Notes: a model not told the origin generated them from the sequence alone. A stretch of DNA of 64,000 bases from Saprospirales bacterium (GCA_002698985.1 PAAY01000029.1:1-64000), one strand, 5' to 3'. Numbered from the stretch's first letter, positions 27,170 through 36,596 are shown. Numbers and translations are program-made.

Positions 27170-29395
27170 ATGAAAAAACTCTTGTTTTCCTTCCTGCTGG
27201 TTTTCACATTCAGAATAGCCGCCTTTGCCGTTGATGGCATGTGGATACCATTGCTGCTGTCTTTGCTCAACGAGAGCGAGATGCAAAGCATGGGCATGAA
27301 AATGAGCGCCGAAGACATTTACAGTGTCAATAAAAGCTCACTCAAAGATGCCATCGTGCATTTCAATGGCGGGTGTACCGCTTCCATCATTTCTCCGAAG
27401 GGGCTGCTGCTGACCAACCACCACTGTGGATTTGGCGCCATCCAGTCCCACAGTTCGCTGGAGCACAACTACCTGCAAGACGGCTTTTGGGCCAAAAGCA
27501 TGGACCAGGAACTGGCCAACCCCGGTATGACCATTACGCTCATCTCCCGCATCGAGGACGTGACGGAGAAAGCCCTTGCCGGGGTAACGGACGAAATGGA
27601 CAAGCGCACCCGCCAAAGCACCATCGACAAAAACCTGGAGCAAATCAAAAATGAGGCGGTGAAGATGGATTACGAGGACGTTATGATCCGTCCTTTCTTC
27701 CACGGTAACCAGTATTTCATGTTCATCACCGTCACTTACCGGGATATCCGGCTGGTGGGCGCTCCTCCATCCAGCATTGGAAAGTTCGGTGCTGATACGG
27801 ACAACTGGGTCTGGCCACGTCATACGGGTGATTTTTCGCTGTTCCGCATCTACGCCGATAAGAACAACCGCCCGGCTGACTACTCACCAGACAACATTCC
27901 CTATACCCCGAAACACTTCCTTCCCGTCAGCATCGACGGTGTTCAGGATGGTGATTTCACGCTGATCTTCGGTTTTCCGGGCCGCACCAACGAGTACCTG
28001 CCGGCTGCCGCCATCCAGCAGATTGTGGAGGTGTTGGACCCCGCCAAAATTTCCGTGAGGGATAAAACCCTGGCGATCTGGGACGGGGCCATGCGTGCCG
28101 ATGCGGAGGTCAGAATCCAGTATGCTTCCAAACAGGCCAGTCTGGCCAATGCCTGGAAGAAATGGCAGGGCGAGGTGCTGGGCCTGAAACGCACCAAAGC
28201 CGTTGAGAAGAAAAAACAATACGAGGCGGAGTTCAGAAAGGTCGTCGCACTAAACCCCGACCTGAATGCCAAATACGGCACCCTGTTGGATGACATGAAC
28301 CGCCTCTATGCTGAAATTGAACCGTATGCACTGCTCAAAGCCTATTACGATGAGGTGACGTTCCGCAACGTGGAATTGCTCCGCATTGCCTCGCAGGTGA
28401 ACCGCCTGCAAGGGTATTATGAAAACAACGGAGAAGAGGGTTTCAACAACTTCAAAAACAGGCTGATTCCCTGGCTGGAGAATTTTTACAAAAACTACCG
28501 CCCGGAAATTGACAAAGAAGTGTTCGCAGCCCAGATGGAGCTTTTGGTCAAAAAGGTGGGCAAAGAAAAAATGCCTGCCGGTGCAATCGGTGCCCTCGCT
28601 TCCTACAACAACAACTATGAAACCTGGGCTGAGACGGTTTTCAAATACAGCTGGCTGGCCGACCGGGAGCAGGCCATCAAAACCCTGAACATGGCCCCCG
28701 GCGATGTGATGAAGGCAATTTCAAACGACGCTGCCTGTGCCCTTTCGGCGGCTTTCCAAAAATACTACGACGACCAGATTGTTTCGAAGTACAATGAGTT
28801 GAACGAACAACTGGACGACCTGCAGCAACGCTACATGGCCGCCCAAATGGAGGCCTTCCCCGACAAGCGCTTTTACCCCGATGCCAACGGAACCATGCGC
28901 TGCAGCTACGGCCGTGTGCAGGGCTATAAACCCCGCGATGCGGTGGTTTACCAGACCAAGACCTACCTGGAAGGTGTGATGGAGAAGTATGTCCCCGGTG
29001 ATTATGAATTTGACGTTCCGCAAAAACTGATTGACCTGTACAATCAGAAAGACTACGGCGTGTACGCCGAGGGCGGCAGGATGCCGGTTTGTTTCATCGG
29101 CTCCAACCACACCACCGGCGGAAATTCCGGCAGCCCGGCCATCGACGCCCACGGCAACCTCATCGGCCTGAACTTCGACAGGGTCTGGGAAGGCACCATG
29201 AGCGACTACAACTTCGACGAAAGACTGTGCCGCAACATCATGGTGGATGTCCGATACATCCTCTTCCTAATTGACAAATTTGCAGGAGCCGAAAACATCG
29301 TCAGGGAAATGAAACTGGTGCGCCCTAAAACCGCCTCGAAGCCTGACAACAAAACCCGCTTCAAGGTGAAGGAAAGGCAGGCACCGAGGGAGTGA
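27170..29395 (+). CDS. S46 dipeptidyl-peptidase, probably Asp/Glu-specific (DPP11-type)
   Basis: The start at 27170 gives the signal peptide MKKLLFSFLLVFTFRIAAFA, followed by VDGMWIPLLL, the conserved mature N-terminus of S46 enzymes (741 residues in total). The catalytic His85 lies in TNHHCGF, and Ser653 in GGNSGSPAI. Eighteen residues after the serine stands Arg671 (LNFDR). In the Porphyromonas enzyme DPP11 the equivalent Arg673 selects acidic P1 residues, whereas DPP7 has Gly there. The predicted reaction is removal of dipeptides with Asp or Glu at P1 from peptide N-termini in the periplasm, supporting amino acid nutrition. The specificity is an inference from this single residue. A bidirectional terminator follows. 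Confidence 0.94.
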   Translation: MKKLLFSFLLVFTFRIAAFAVDGMWIPLLLSLLNESEMQSMGMKMSAEDIYSVNKSSLKDAIVHFNGGCTASIISPKGLLLTNHHCGFGAIQSHSSLEHNYLQDGFWAKSMDQELANPGMTITLISRIEDVTEKALAGVTDEMDKRTRQSTIDKNLEQIKNEAVKMDYEDVMIRPFFHGNQYFMFITVTYRDIRLVGAPPSSIGKFGADTDNWVWPRHTGDFSLFRIYADKNNRPADYSPDNIPYTPKHFLPVSIDGVQDGDFTLIFGFPGRTNEYLPAAAIQQIVEVLDPAKISVRDKTLAIWDGAMRADAEVRIQYASKQASLANAWKKWQGEVLGLKRTKAVEKKKQYEAEFRKVVALNPDLNAKYGTLLDDMNRLYAEIEPYALLKAYYDEVTFRNVELLRIASQVNRLQGYYENNGEEGFNNFKNRLIPWLENFYKNYRPEIDKEVFAAQMELLVKKVGKEKMPAGAIGALASYNNNYETWAETVFKYSWLADREQAIKTLNMAPGDVMKAISNDAACALSAAFQKYYDDQIVSKYNELNEQLDDLQQRYMAAQMEAFPDKRFYPDANGTMRCSYGRVQGYKPRDAVVYQTKTYLEGVMEKYVPGDYEFDVPQKLIDLYNQKDYGVYAEGGRMPVCFIGSNHTTGGNSGSPAIDAHGNLIGLNFDRVWEGTMSDYNFDERLCRNIMVDVRYILFLIDKFAGAENIVREMKLVRPKTASKPDNKTRFKVKERQAPRE

Positions 29396-29419
29396 GGATT
29401 CCCCCTTTTGTCAACACAA

Positions 29420-29451
29420 AAAAGGCCACTCAGAATCCTGAGTGGCCTTTT
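29420..29451. terminator. Bidirectional terminator between S46 peptidase and rplQ
   Basis: AAAAGGCCACTCAG and CTGAGTGGCCTTTT pair perfectly over 14 bp around aatc. A-runs and T-runs on both sides let it serve both convergent units: the S46 gene and the end of the ribosomal block. Confidence 0.88.
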
Positions 29452-29477
29452 CAATTTTATGCTGTTCGGGAAGAAAA

Positions 29478-30080
29478 TTACTTGTCTTCCTCTTTGCTTT
29501 CTTCTGATGCTTCGTCAGCTTCGGAAGCTTCTTCGGTAGTGGTCTCTTCGGCAGTTTCTGCAACTTCGGTTGCGGTCTCCTCAGTTGCTTCTGTTGCTTC
29601 TTCTGCGGCTTCAGTTGCAGTTTCAGCGGTTGGAGCAGCAGTTGCGGCTTTTCCTTTGCCTTTGCCACCACGACGGCGACGACGACGTCCTCCGCCTTTT
29701 TCTTCTTTGGCTGAGTACTCTTTGTTGAAATCCACAAACTCAATCATTGCCATTTCGGCACCGTCACCTTTGCGGAATCCGGTGCGAATGACGCGTACAT
29801 AACCACCCGGACGATCTCCGACCTCGGCAGCAATGGTTCCAAAAAGTTCTGTAACGGCAGCTTTGTCCTGCACATAGCGGAACACAACCCGGCGGTTGTG
29901 GGTAGTATTGTTCTTGGCCCGTGTTACGAGCGGTTCTATGTAAGAGCGAAGGGCTTTGGCTTTGGCCAAAGTGGTGAAAATGCGCTTGTGCTCGATCAAC
30001 TGAGCGGACAAGTTGCGCATCAATGCTCTGCGGTGTTCTTTGGTGCGACCGAGGTGGTTGCCTTTGTGTCCGTGATTCAT
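29478..30080 (-). CDS. rplQ: 50S ribosomal protein L17 with long acidic tail
   Basis: The first ~120 residues are a standard L17 ([23 protein letters not shown], seen as [18 protein letters not shown]), a component of the large subunit near the exit tunnel. Beyond it a basic patch ([16 protein letters not shown]) and then an Ala/Thr/Glu-rich tail of about 55 residues bring the length to 200. Such tails occur in Bacteroidota L17 but this one is long. It is the last gene of the alpha-type cluster, directly after rpoA, and ends at the bidirectional terminator. Confidence 0.97.
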   Translation of the reverse strand: MNHGHKGNHLGRTKEHRRALMRNLSAQLIEHKRIFTTLAKAKALRSYIEPLVTRAKNNTTHNRRVVFRYVQDKAAVTELFGTIAAEVGDRPGGYVRVIRTGFRKGDGAEMAMIEFVDFNKEYSAKEEKGGGRRRRRRGGKGKGKAATAAPTAETATEAAEEATEATEETATEVAETAEETTTEEASEADEASEESKEEDK

Positions 30081-30121
30081 GACTTAGATGATTTTAGATT
30101 ATGGATAGCTTCGCAACACGA

Positions 30122-30143
30122 GCGCCCCGCTGATGCAGGGCGC
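30122..30143 (-). other. Hairpin between rpoA and rplQ
   Basis: GCGCCC and GGGCGC pair around a 10-base loop in the 89-base gap. There is no T-run, so it is more likely a processing or stability element than a terminator. Confidence 0.5.
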
Positions 30144-30169
30144 CTGTTATTGCAATTAGATTATTGTGA

Positions 30170-31168
30170 TCACTCCTCGTCGAGCTTGTACTTCGACAAG
30201 TCCATGCCGAAAGTGAGGTTCTTTTCAGCGAGGAGTTCTTCAATTTCTACCAACGACTTTTTACCGAAGTTGCGGAATTTCAGCAACTCGTGGGTGTCGT
30301 ATTTAACCAGTTCAGCAAGGGTATTGATCTTGGCTGCTTTCAGGCAGTTGTAGGCCCTCACTGAGAGGTCGAGATCTTCCAGTGGCGTTTTGAGCAGCTT
30401 GCGCATGTGAAGGATGTGCTCGTCCACAACGTCTTCACGGCGGCTGGTCTCATCCGGCATGCTGATGTACTCATCGGTGATAAGCATCAGGTGGTGGATC
30501 ATGATCCTGGATGCTTCCTTGATGGCGTCTTCCGGGTGGATGGTACCGTCGGTTTTCACCTCGATGGTGAGCTGCTCGTAGTCGGTACGCTGGCCAACAC
30601 GGGTGTTGTCCACCTTGTAAGCCACGTTCTTGATGGGTGTATAGATGGCATCCAAAGGAATTACGCCGATTGGAGCATCTTTCGGGAGGTTTTCACTTGC
30701 CGGTACATAGCCACGACCCTTCGTTACGGTCAGCTCCATTTCGAGGTTTACGAAAGGCTCCATCTGGCAAATGAGCAGGTCGGGGTTGGTGATCTTGAAA
30801 ACGTTTGAATAGTTCTCGATGTCTCCTGCCCTGAATTCTTCCTTGCCACTGATGGTGAGGTAGATCTTCTCGTTGGTGATTTCCTCACTGTCAATAGCGC
30901 ATTTCAGACGAACCTGCTTGAGGTTCAGTATGATATCGAGCACGTCTTGTACCACACCGCGGATGGTGGCGAATTCATGATCGACACCTGCAATGCGGAC
31001 AGCAGAAATAGCGTAACCCTCCAAAGAAGAAAGCAAAATTCTTCTGAGAGAGTTTCCGATGGTTTGACCAAAGCCCGGTTCAAGTGGACGGAACTCGAAA
31101 GTTCCCTCGAAATCATTTGCTTTTTGCATGATGATTTTCTCGGGCTTCTGGAAATTTAAGATGCTCAT
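30170..31168 (-). CDS. rpoA: RNA polymerase subunit alpha
   Basis: The 332-residue product has the N-terminal assembly domain (EPGFGQTIGNSLRRILLSS with the invariant LRRILLSSL, about residues 30-50) and the C-terminal helix-hairpin-helix domain. That second domain (DLDLSVRAYNCLKAAKINTLAEL, GKKSLVEIEELL, about 250-320) contacts upstream DNA and activators. The alpha dimer starts assembly of the polymerase core. It follows rpsD after a 167-base gap with a large stem-loop and precedes rplQ, the conserved alpha-operon order. Confidence 0.98.
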   Translation of the reverse strand: MSILNFQKPEKIIMQKANDFEGTFEFRPLEPGFGQTIGNSLRRILLSSLEGYAISAVRIAGVDHEFATIRGVVQDVLDIILNLKQVRLKCAIDSEEITNEKIYLTISGKEEFRAGDIENYSNVFKITNPDLLICQMEPFVNLEMELTVTKGRGYVPASENLPKDAPIGVIPLDAIYTPIKNVAYKVDNTRVGQRTDYEQLTIEVKTDGTIHPEDAIKEASRIMIHHLMLITDEYISMPDETSRREDVVDEHILHMRKLLKTPLEDLDLSVRAYNCLKAAKINTLAELVKYDTHELLKFRNFGKKSLVEIEELLAEKNLTFGMDLSKYKLDEE

Positions 31169-31268
31169 ATTTGAATGATATAGCTTTGAAAGGAAATTGA
31201 AGGATTCTCGTTTGAATCACCCGGCAAAAAATTGCCTGTATTTCTAAGAATGGATAAAACGACAATGC

Positions 31269-31328
31269 GGCGATTTGCAGTTGACCTGGATATTTCAACA
31301 ATACCAGGATGGCAAACTGCAAATCGCC
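31269..31328 (-). promoter_or_regulatory. Large stem-loop between rpsD and rpoA
   Basis: GGCGATTTGCAGTT (31269-31282) and AACTGCAAATCGCC (31315-31328) pair perfectly over 14 bp, with a small inner CCTGG/CCAGG stem in the loop. It begins seven bases after the rpsD stop. Only a short TTTT lies some ten bases downstream, so partial attenuation or a protein-binding site is more likely than full termination. Confidence 0.55.
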
Positions 31329-31335
31329 ACAGTAA

Positions 31336-31947
31336 TTACTTCGAGTAAAGTTCTACGATCAACTGTTCGTTGATGTTCTCAGGAATTTGCTCACGCTCCG
31401 GATATTCGAGGAATACACCTCTCATCTGATCCGGGTTGAATTCCAGCCATTTGATTTTGGCAAGGTCAGTTTTCTTACCCATTTGGTCCTGGATAACTGC
31501 CAATCCCTTGCTTTGACCGCGCACCTCGATCACATCGCCGGGGCGCAGGTGGTAAGAAGGAATGTTGGTCACAACACCATTGACCACGATGTGGCGGTGG
31601 GTAACCAGTTGGCGGGCAGCGCGACGAGTAGGAGCGATACCCAGGCGGTAAACCACATTGTCGAGGCGTGATTCCAGCAACTGAAGCAGTACAGTACCCG
31701 TAACACCGTGTTTGTGGCTTGCTTTCTGGAAGAGATTGCGGAATTGCTTCTCCAACAAACCGTAAGTGTACTTGGCCTTCTGCTTTTCAAGAAGCTGAAG
31801 CTTGTAATCAGATGCCTGACGGCGGCGGCGGCTGTTGCCATGTTGTCCGGGAGGGTATTGCTTTTTCTGAAAAGCTTTGCTCTCGCCAAAAATAGGCTCG
31901 CCGAATGATCTTGCTTTTTTCTGCTTAGGTCCGATGTACCTTGCCAT
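31336..31947 (-). CDS. rpsD: 30S ribosomal protein S4
   Basis: The 203-residue primary 16S rRNA binder starts [17 protein letters not shown]. It has the S4 RNA-binding domain in the middle ([34 protein letters not shown]). It has no cysteines at the N-terminus, so it is the zinc-free form. In many bacteria S4 represses its own operon; a prominent hairpin directly follows the gene here. Confidence 0.98.
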   Translation of the reverse strand: MARYIGPKQKKARSFGEPIFGESKAFQKKQYPPGQHGNSRRRRQASDYKLQLLEKQKAKYTYGLLEKQFRNLFQKASHKHGVTGTVLLQLLESRLDNVVYRLGIAPTRRAARQLVTHRHIVVNGVVTNIPSYHLRPGDVIEVRGQSKGLAVIQDQMGKKTDLAKIKWLEFNPDQMRGVFLEYPEREQIPENINEQLIVELYSK

Positions 31948-31988
31948 TATTGTACGATTCTTTTATGCGTGTTAAGAAGAAAAGGCCA

Positions 31989-32381
31989 TTACACCCTTCT
32001 GCGTTTGGGCGGGCGGCAGCCGTTGTGCGGAATGGGTGTTACATCGTTGATACGGGTAACTTTGATTCCCGCCTGGTCAATGGCACGGATGGCCGCTTCA
32101 CGACCAGACCCGGGGCCTTTGACGAAAACTTCAACGGTGCGCAAACCGGCTTCATGAGCGGTTCTGGCGGCATCGCCTGCGGCAACCTGGGCGGCATAGG
32201 GAGTGTTCTTTTTGGAACCCCTGAAACCTGCCTTACCTGCAGACCCCCAACTGATCACATCTCCCTTCTTGTTGGTCATGGAGACAATGATGTTGTTGAA
32301 TGTAGCCTGGATGTAAGCAAAGCCTTCCGGCTCCACTTTCACTTTCCGTTTTACCTTTACTTTAGTTCTTGCCTTTGCCAT
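31989..32381 (-). CDS. rpsK: 30S ribosomal protein S11
   Basis: The 130-residue platform protein has the conserved [22 protein letters not shown] region and the tail [16 protein letters not shown], which shows its Asn-Gly isomerisation site. It lines the mRNA exit region with S7 and S18. It lies between rpsM (75-base gap with a small GTTGCA/TGCAAC hairpin) and rpsD (41 bases). Confidence 0.98.
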   Translation of the reverse strand: MAKARTKVKVKRKVKVEPEGFAYIQATFNNIIVSMTNKKGDVISWGSAGKAGFRGSKKNTPYAAQVAAGDAARTAHEAGLRTVEVFVKGPGSGREAAIRAIDQAGIKVTRINDVTPIPHNGCRPPKRRRV

Positions 32382-32456
32382 TATTGGATCAGATGATTAT
32401 TAAGAAGCAGTTGAATGAACCGGATAAGTTGCAGCCGTGCAACACCAGCCCTGGAA

Positions 32457-32834
32457 TTACTTCTTAGCCAATTTCTTGTTTGCAATTGTTTTACGACGAC
32501 CCTTACGGGTACGAGCGTTGGTTTTGGTGCGCTGGCCCCTTACGGGCAAGCCCTTACGGTGACGCAAACCGCGGTAACAGGCGATGTCCATCAAACGCTT
32601 GATGCTCATCTGCACCTCTGAGCGCAATTCACCCTCCACCTTGTACTCATTGGTAATGATGCTGGTGATGGTGCGCACGGTTTCGTCCGGCCAGTCACTG
32701 ACCTTCACGTTCTCGTCAACGCCGGCTTTGTCCAGGATCTCCTTTGCCCTGGAACGGCCAATACCATAGATATAGGTAAGACCGATTACGCCACGCTTAT
32801 TTCTTGGTAAGTCTACGCCTACTATTCGAGCCAT
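32457..32834 (-). CDS. rpsM: 30S ribosomal protein S13
   Basis: The 125-residue head protein starts [19 protein letters not shown]. It has the helix-hairpin-helix segment ([16 protein letters not shown]) and the basic tail [27 protein letters not shown] (key motif [11 protein letters not shown]), which contacts P-site tRNA and forms a bridge to the large subunit. It is the first gene of the alpha part, 53 bases after rpmJ. Confidence 0.98.
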   Translation of the reverse strand: MARIVGVDLPRNKRGVIGLTYIYGIGRSRAKEILDKAGVDENVKVSDWPDETVRTITSIITNEYKVEGELRSEVQMSIKRLMDIACYRGLRHRKGLPVRGQRTKTNARTRKGRRKTIANKKLAKK

Positions 32835-32887
32835 TTTGACAAAATTTTAGGGTCTCGCTGCGCAATGAATACGCCACTGACCCTTTC

Positions 32888-33004
32888 TTATCCTTGACGT
32901 TGTTTGAATTTCGGATTCTTCTTGTTGATCACGTACACCTTGCCCTTCCTCCTCACAATCTTGCAATCAGATGAACGCTTCTTAACAGATGCTCTAACCT
33001 TCAT
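32888..33004 (-). CDS. rpmJ: 50S ribosomal protein L36
   Basis: This is a 38-residue gene read by hand: [21 protein letters not shown] at the start and [10 protein letters not shown] at the end, matching L36. Only one cysteine is present (SSDC) where the zinc form has CxxC...C...H, so this is the zinc-independent type common in Bacteroidota. It lies between infA (18 bases) and rpsM (53 bases), the conserved position. Confidence 0.95.
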   Translation of the reverse strand: MKVRASVKKRSSDCKIVRRKGKVYVINKKNPKFKQRQG

Positions 33005-33022
33005 GATCGGTTGCAGTTTAGA

Positions 33023-33241
33023 TTACTTGTAACGGTATGTTATTCGCCCACGGGTCAAATCATAAGGCGACATTTCCACGGCCACTTTGTCACCGGGCAA
33101 TATCCGGATGTAATGCATTCGCATCTTGCCCGAAATGGTTGCAATGATGACATGACCATTTTCGAGCTTCACCCTGAACATTGCGTTCGAAAGTGCCTCT
33201 TCAATTACGCCATCTTGCTTGATCAAATCTTGTTTAGCCAT
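33023..33241 (-). CDS. infA: Translation initiation factor IF-1
   Basis: The 72-residue OB-fold protein ([51 protein letters not shown], key motif [10 protein letters not shown]) occupies the ribosomal A site during initiation. Length and sequence are standard. A TATCTTTG box 20 bases upstream and a hairpin after map suggest that transcription restarts here. Confidence 0.97.
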   Translation of the reverse strand: MAKQDLIKQDGVIEEALSNAMFRVKLENGHVIIATISGKMRMHYIRILPGDKVAVEMSPYDLTRGRITYRYK

Positions 33242-33260
33242 GCCTTGAAATTTGGGAGGG

Positions 33261-33268
33261 CAAAGATA
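33261..33268 (-). promoter_or_regulatory. Candidate -7 box before infA
   Basis: TATCTTTG on the minus strand fits TAnnTTTG. It would give a very short leader of about 13 nt. A matching -33 box at the usual spacing is not clear. Confidence 0.4.
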
Positions 33269-33318
33269 CGAATATCAAGCAAAGATTTACCCCTTGGTCA
33301 AAAATTTTATAAGTCACT

Positions 33319-33345
33319 AAAAATGTGCACGTTATGCGCATTTTT
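33319..33345 (-). terminator. Candidate terminator after map
   Basis: AAAAATGCGCA and TGCACATTTTT (minus strand) form an 11 bp stem with one G-T pair around TAACG, and the second arm ends in TTTTT. It lies 18 bases past the map stop. Confidence 0.5.
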
Positions 33346-33362
33346 AGCCGCATTTTGCAGAA

Positions 33363-34226
33363 TCAATTTCCGGCAAATACGGTGTCGGCCAAATCTTCCA
33401 CGATAAGCTCCACCGTCCGCAAAGCAGGATTTTTTTCAATGGCTGCTTCTATGGGCCTGTGATCAGACAATATATCAGCCTTTTCTTTCCTGACGGCCAC
33501 GCTGTGCTCATAGTGGGCCGACGGCATGTAGTCGCGGGTGAAGATGGTCCAGTTGTCATCGCTCTGCCCAATGTCCCTTTTGCCGAGGTTGATCATGGGC
33601 TCGATGGCGATGACGAGGCCTTCCTTCAGCAGGATGCCATTCCCACGGCGACCGTAATTGGGCACCTCTGGTTCTTCGTGCAAGCTCCTGCCCAGTCCAT
33701 GCCCCACCAGTTCCCGGACTACGGAATAGGGGTGTTCCCTTTCCACGTAGTTCTGAATGGCGTAGCTGATGTCCCCTACCCTGTTACCATGCACAGCCGC
33801 TGCAATGCCTTTGTACAATGAAGTTTTGGTGACACGCAACAATTGCATGACCTCCTCTTTCACATCGCCAATGGCAAATGTGTAAGCGGCATCTCCATGA
33901 AAGCCCTTGATAAAGGTTCCGCAATCAATGGATACCACATCACCTTCCTCAAAAGGCTGGTCATTCGGGATGCCATGCACTACCACCTCGTTCGGTGAAA
34001 TGCACAAAGTGGCCGGAAATCCCCTGTAACCCTTGAATGCCGGTTCGGCACCGTGATCACGGATGAGCTCCTCTGCCTCTTTGTCAAGCTGCATACCGGT
34101 AATGCCCGGTTGAAGTCTTTCTGCACAATGGGTCAATACCTTGCAAACCAGCAAACAGGCTTCCCGGAGGAGTTCGATCTCCTCATCGGTTTTGTAAAAG
34201 ATTCTCTTTTGTTTACCTGTTAGCAA
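33363..34226 (-). CDS. map: Methionine aminopeptidase, type I
   Basis: The enzyme removes the N-terminal Met from nascent proteins. Metal-ligand motifs are present: SIDCGTFIKGFHGDAAYTF with the two Asp, GHGLGRSLHEEPEVPNYG with the His, and AIEPMI with a Glu. No ATG starts the frame. The first alternative codon, TTG at 34289, lies inside the loop of a hairpin and gives a 308-residue protein; the TTG at 34226 (287 residues) lies after that hairpin and is closer to the family norm of about 250-265. The homologous core begins at RIFYKTDEEIELLREA. The exact start is uncertain. Confidence 0.93.
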   Translation of the reverse strand: MLTGKQKRIFYKTDEEIELLREACLLVCKVLTHCAERLQPGITGMQLDKEAEELIRDHGAEPAFKGYRGFPATLCISPNEVVVHGIPNDQPFEEGDVVSIDCGTFIKGFHGDAAYTFAIGDVKEEVMQLLRVTKTSLYKGIAAAVHGNRVGDISYAIQNYVEREHPYSVVRELVGHGLGRSLHEEPEVPNYGRRGNGILLKEGLVIAIEPMINLGKRDIGQSDDNWTIFTRDYMPSAHYEHSVAVRKEKADILSDHRPIEAAIEKNPALRTVELIVEDLADTVFAGN

Positions 34227-34244
34227 GGTTGTAGATTTTTTATC

Positions 34245-34319
34245 AAAAAGAAATCGTGCTCCGAATGGCTTGTTTATCTCGCTTCGCAATTGGAGAAGAA
34301 GCCCTTCGCAGCACGATTT
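34245..34319 (-). terminator. Stem-loop with T-run between secY and map
   Basis: AAATCGTGCTGCGAA and TTCGGAGCACGATTT pair with one mismatch around a 39-base loop, and CTTTTTG follows on the minus strand. It could attenuate transcription entering map. It also argues against a map start inside the loop. Confidence 0.5.
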
Positions 34320-34375
34320 ATCACTTGCCTGAAGCCGGTGGAATCATTTCACCAGGCTGGCAAAAGGCTTCGTGA

Positions 34376-35746
34376 TTACATATTCGAGCCAATGGTCTGC
34401 ATTCTGGAACGGCCCTGGATACGGCCACTCTTCACCAAACCGTCATACCTGCGCATCAGAAGATGGCTTTCGATCTGTTGCAGGGTGTCAAGTACAACAC
34501 CCACTGCAATCAGGATGGATGTGCCACCAAAGAAAACTGCAAATGATGGCTGAACTCCAAATGCCACTGCTATGGCAGGAATAACAGAAATAAGACCGAG
34601 GAATATGGATCCGGGCAAAGTCACCCGTGTAGTAATTGCATCGATGAAATCAGCAGTTGGCTTACCCGGCTTGATTCCAGGGATAAAAGCGTTCTGCCGC
34701 TTCAGGTATTCTGCATACTGAGTTGGGTTCACGATCAATGCGGTGTACACATAGGTAAATCCAACTACCAACAGGAATACGATCACTGAAGAGGTAAATG
34801 AATAAGGATTGACGAGTTCTTTCAACATACCCGACGGTGCAGCCATTGCTTCCTGTCCAAAGGCAAACTGGGCAACAGTGGCAGGAACGAACATCAGCGC
34901 CTGAGCAAAGATGATCGGCATCACACCGGCGGCATTCACCTTAATGGGAATGTAATCTCTGACTCCGGCAGCAGGCATAACCGTGCCACCACGCTGCACC
35001 ATGTGCTTAGCAAACTGGATGGGCACTTTACGTACACCCTGAATGACCAAGACAACAGCGCCGATGATTACAAAGAACAGGGCGAACTCGAGAATCAACT
35101 TGAACAGGTTGTTGGCACCGATCTGGAGTGCAATTTCTCCGGCAAGAGCCTGTGGCAAGGAAGCTATGATACCGATGGTAATCAAGAGCGATGCACCATT
35201 GCCAATTCCGTTATCGGTGATGCGCTCTCCCAGCCACATTGCGAAGACAGTACCTGAAGAAAGTATGATGATGCTTGACAACCAGAACAGTGTTTGAGGC
35301 ATGTTCGGGTCCAAAGCACCGGGAATACTGTAAATGTATGTCAGATAACCTCCACCCTGTACGAGGGTGATCAATACAGTCAACAAACGGGTGATCTGAT
35401 TCAGTTTCTTTCTACCACTCTCGCCTTCTTTCTGCTGCAGGCGCTGGAAGTAAGGACTTGCAAAGCCCAACAGCTGAATGATGATGGAGGCCGTGATATA
35501 AGGCATGATACCCAGGGCCATCACAGAAGCATTGTTGAAGGCTCCACCGGTAAATGAGTTGATCAAACCGAGAAGGTCGGATCCTGCGGCAGAGGCTGCA
35601 TTGTCAAGCGCCTCGGGTACTACACCCGGCAAAACGACAAATGAACCAAACCGGAAAATGAACAACATGAGCAGGGTCCAGCCGATGCGCTCCCTGAGCT
35701 CTTTAATTTTCCAGATATTTTGGAGAGTGGTAATGAATTTTTTCAT
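34376..35746 (-). CDS. secY: Protein translocase subunit SecY
   Basis: The start at the ATG at 35746 (MKKFITTLQNIWKIKELRERI) gives 456 residues; ten extra codons upstream lack homology. Ten membrane helices form the translocation channel. The conserved signals are RFGSFVVLPGV in helix 1, the plug region after it, the GIGNGASLLI segment and, near the end, RRYDGLVKSGRIQGR, which contacts the ribosome or SecA. It closes the spc-type cluster, 110 bases after rplO. Confidence 0.98.
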   Translation of the reverse strand: MKKFITTLQNIWKIKELRERIGWTLLMLFIFRFGSFVVLPGVVPEALDNAASAAGSDLLGLINSFTGGAFNNASVMALGIMPYITASIIIQLLGFASPYFQRLQQKEGESGRKKLNQITRLLTVLITLVQGGGYLTYIYSIPGALDPNMPQTLFWLSSIIILSSGTVFAMWLGERITDNGIGNGASLLITIGIIASLPQALAGEIALQIGANNLFKLILEFALFFVIIGAVVLVIQGVRKVPIQFAKHMVQRGGTVMPAAGVRDYIPIKVNAAGVMPIIFAQALMFVPATVAQFAFGQEAMAAPSGMLKELVNPYSFTSSVIVFLLVVGFTYVYTALIVNPTQYAEYLKRQNAFIPGIKPGKPTADFIDAITTRVTLPGSIFLGLISVIPAIAVAFGVQPSFAVFFGGTSILIAVGVVLDTLQQIESHLLMRRYDGLVKSGRIQGRSRMQTIGSNM

Positions 35747-35856
35747 CGCAATTCTACTCGATATGCGAGACTGCATGCCTGAAAGGAAGCAGCCCGTGGA
35801 TTAAGAAAGCACTAAGTAAAACAGAATCCAATAAAAGGGAGTGCCTTCTTTCCGGT

Positions 35857-36303
35857 TTAGACAATAGTTACACTTCCACCTTTGGCTTCAATGGCTTTTT
35901 GAGCTGTGGCAGAAGCTGCATGAGCTGTTACGTTAACAGCAGCATTAAGTTCGCCCCGGCCGAGGATTTTGATCCGGTCATTTTTGCCAACGATGTGCTT
36001 TTCGATCAAAGCCTCCGGGTTGATATCGGTCAGGTTGTACTTGTCAACGATGGCTTGCAGCCTGTCGAGGTTCATGGCAACATACTCAACACGGTTCGGG
36101 TTTTTGAAACCACGCTTTGGCAGGCGGCGCTGCAATGGTGTTTGGCCACCCTCGAATCCGCGCTTTTGTTTGTGGCCTGAACGGGACTTGGCCCCCTTGT
36201 GACCACGACCGGCAGTGCCGGCCCAGCCTGAACCCTGGCCACGTGCAATACGCTTGCGTTTGCGAGTTGAACCTTCAGCTGGTTGGAGATTATGCAGTTC
36301 CAT
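35857..36303 (-). CDS. rplO: 50S ribosomal protein L15
   Basis: The product has 148 residues from the ATG at 36303 (MELHNLQPAEGSTRKRKRIARG); a longer frame to 36336 is not homologous. The glycine- and arginine-rich N-terminus (RGQGSGWAGTAGRGHKGAKSRSG) is typical of L15, a late-assembly protein reaching into the 23S rRNA core. It sits between rpmD and secY. Confidence 0.97.
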   Translation of the reverse strand: MELHNLQPAEGSTRKRKRIARGQGSGWAGTAGRGHKGAKSRSGHKQKRGFEGGQTPLQRRLPKRGFKNPNRVEYVAMNLDRLQAIVDKYNLTDINPEALIEKHIVGKNDRIKILGRGELNAAVNVTAHAASATAQKAIEAKGGSVTIV

Positions 36304-36365
36304 TTGAATATTCAGTTTGCTGTTTGAAAAAATCAATGCGCAGCCGCTGCTGCCAATTACCAGGA

Positions 36366-36545
36366 TCAGGCTTCCTCAACCTGCACCAGGTGCGCCACTT
36401 TGCGGATCATCCCCAGGATCTGAGGAGTTGCTTCGTGAACAACGGTCTGATGCATCTTGCGAATGCCAAGAGCCTTAAGTGTGTCTTTCTGGCGCTTGGG
36501 CCGGTCAATCTGACTTTTTACCTGAGTAATCTTAACTTTTGCCAT
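36366..36545 (-). CDS. rpmD: 50S ribosomal protein L30
   Basis: This 59-residue gene was read by hand: it begins [20 protein letters not shown] and continues with [20 protein letters not shown], the L30 signature. The usual length is about 60. It lies between rpsE (51 bases) and rplO (62 bases) as in other spc clusters. Confidence 0.96.
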   Translation of the reverse strand: MAKVKITQVKSQIDRPKRQKDTLKALGIRKMHQTVVHEATPQILGMIRKVAHLVQVEEA

Positions 36546-36596
36546 GATCTCTTATGGACTATTGATTAAAGTATGATGAAGGGGAATCCCCCGGCA

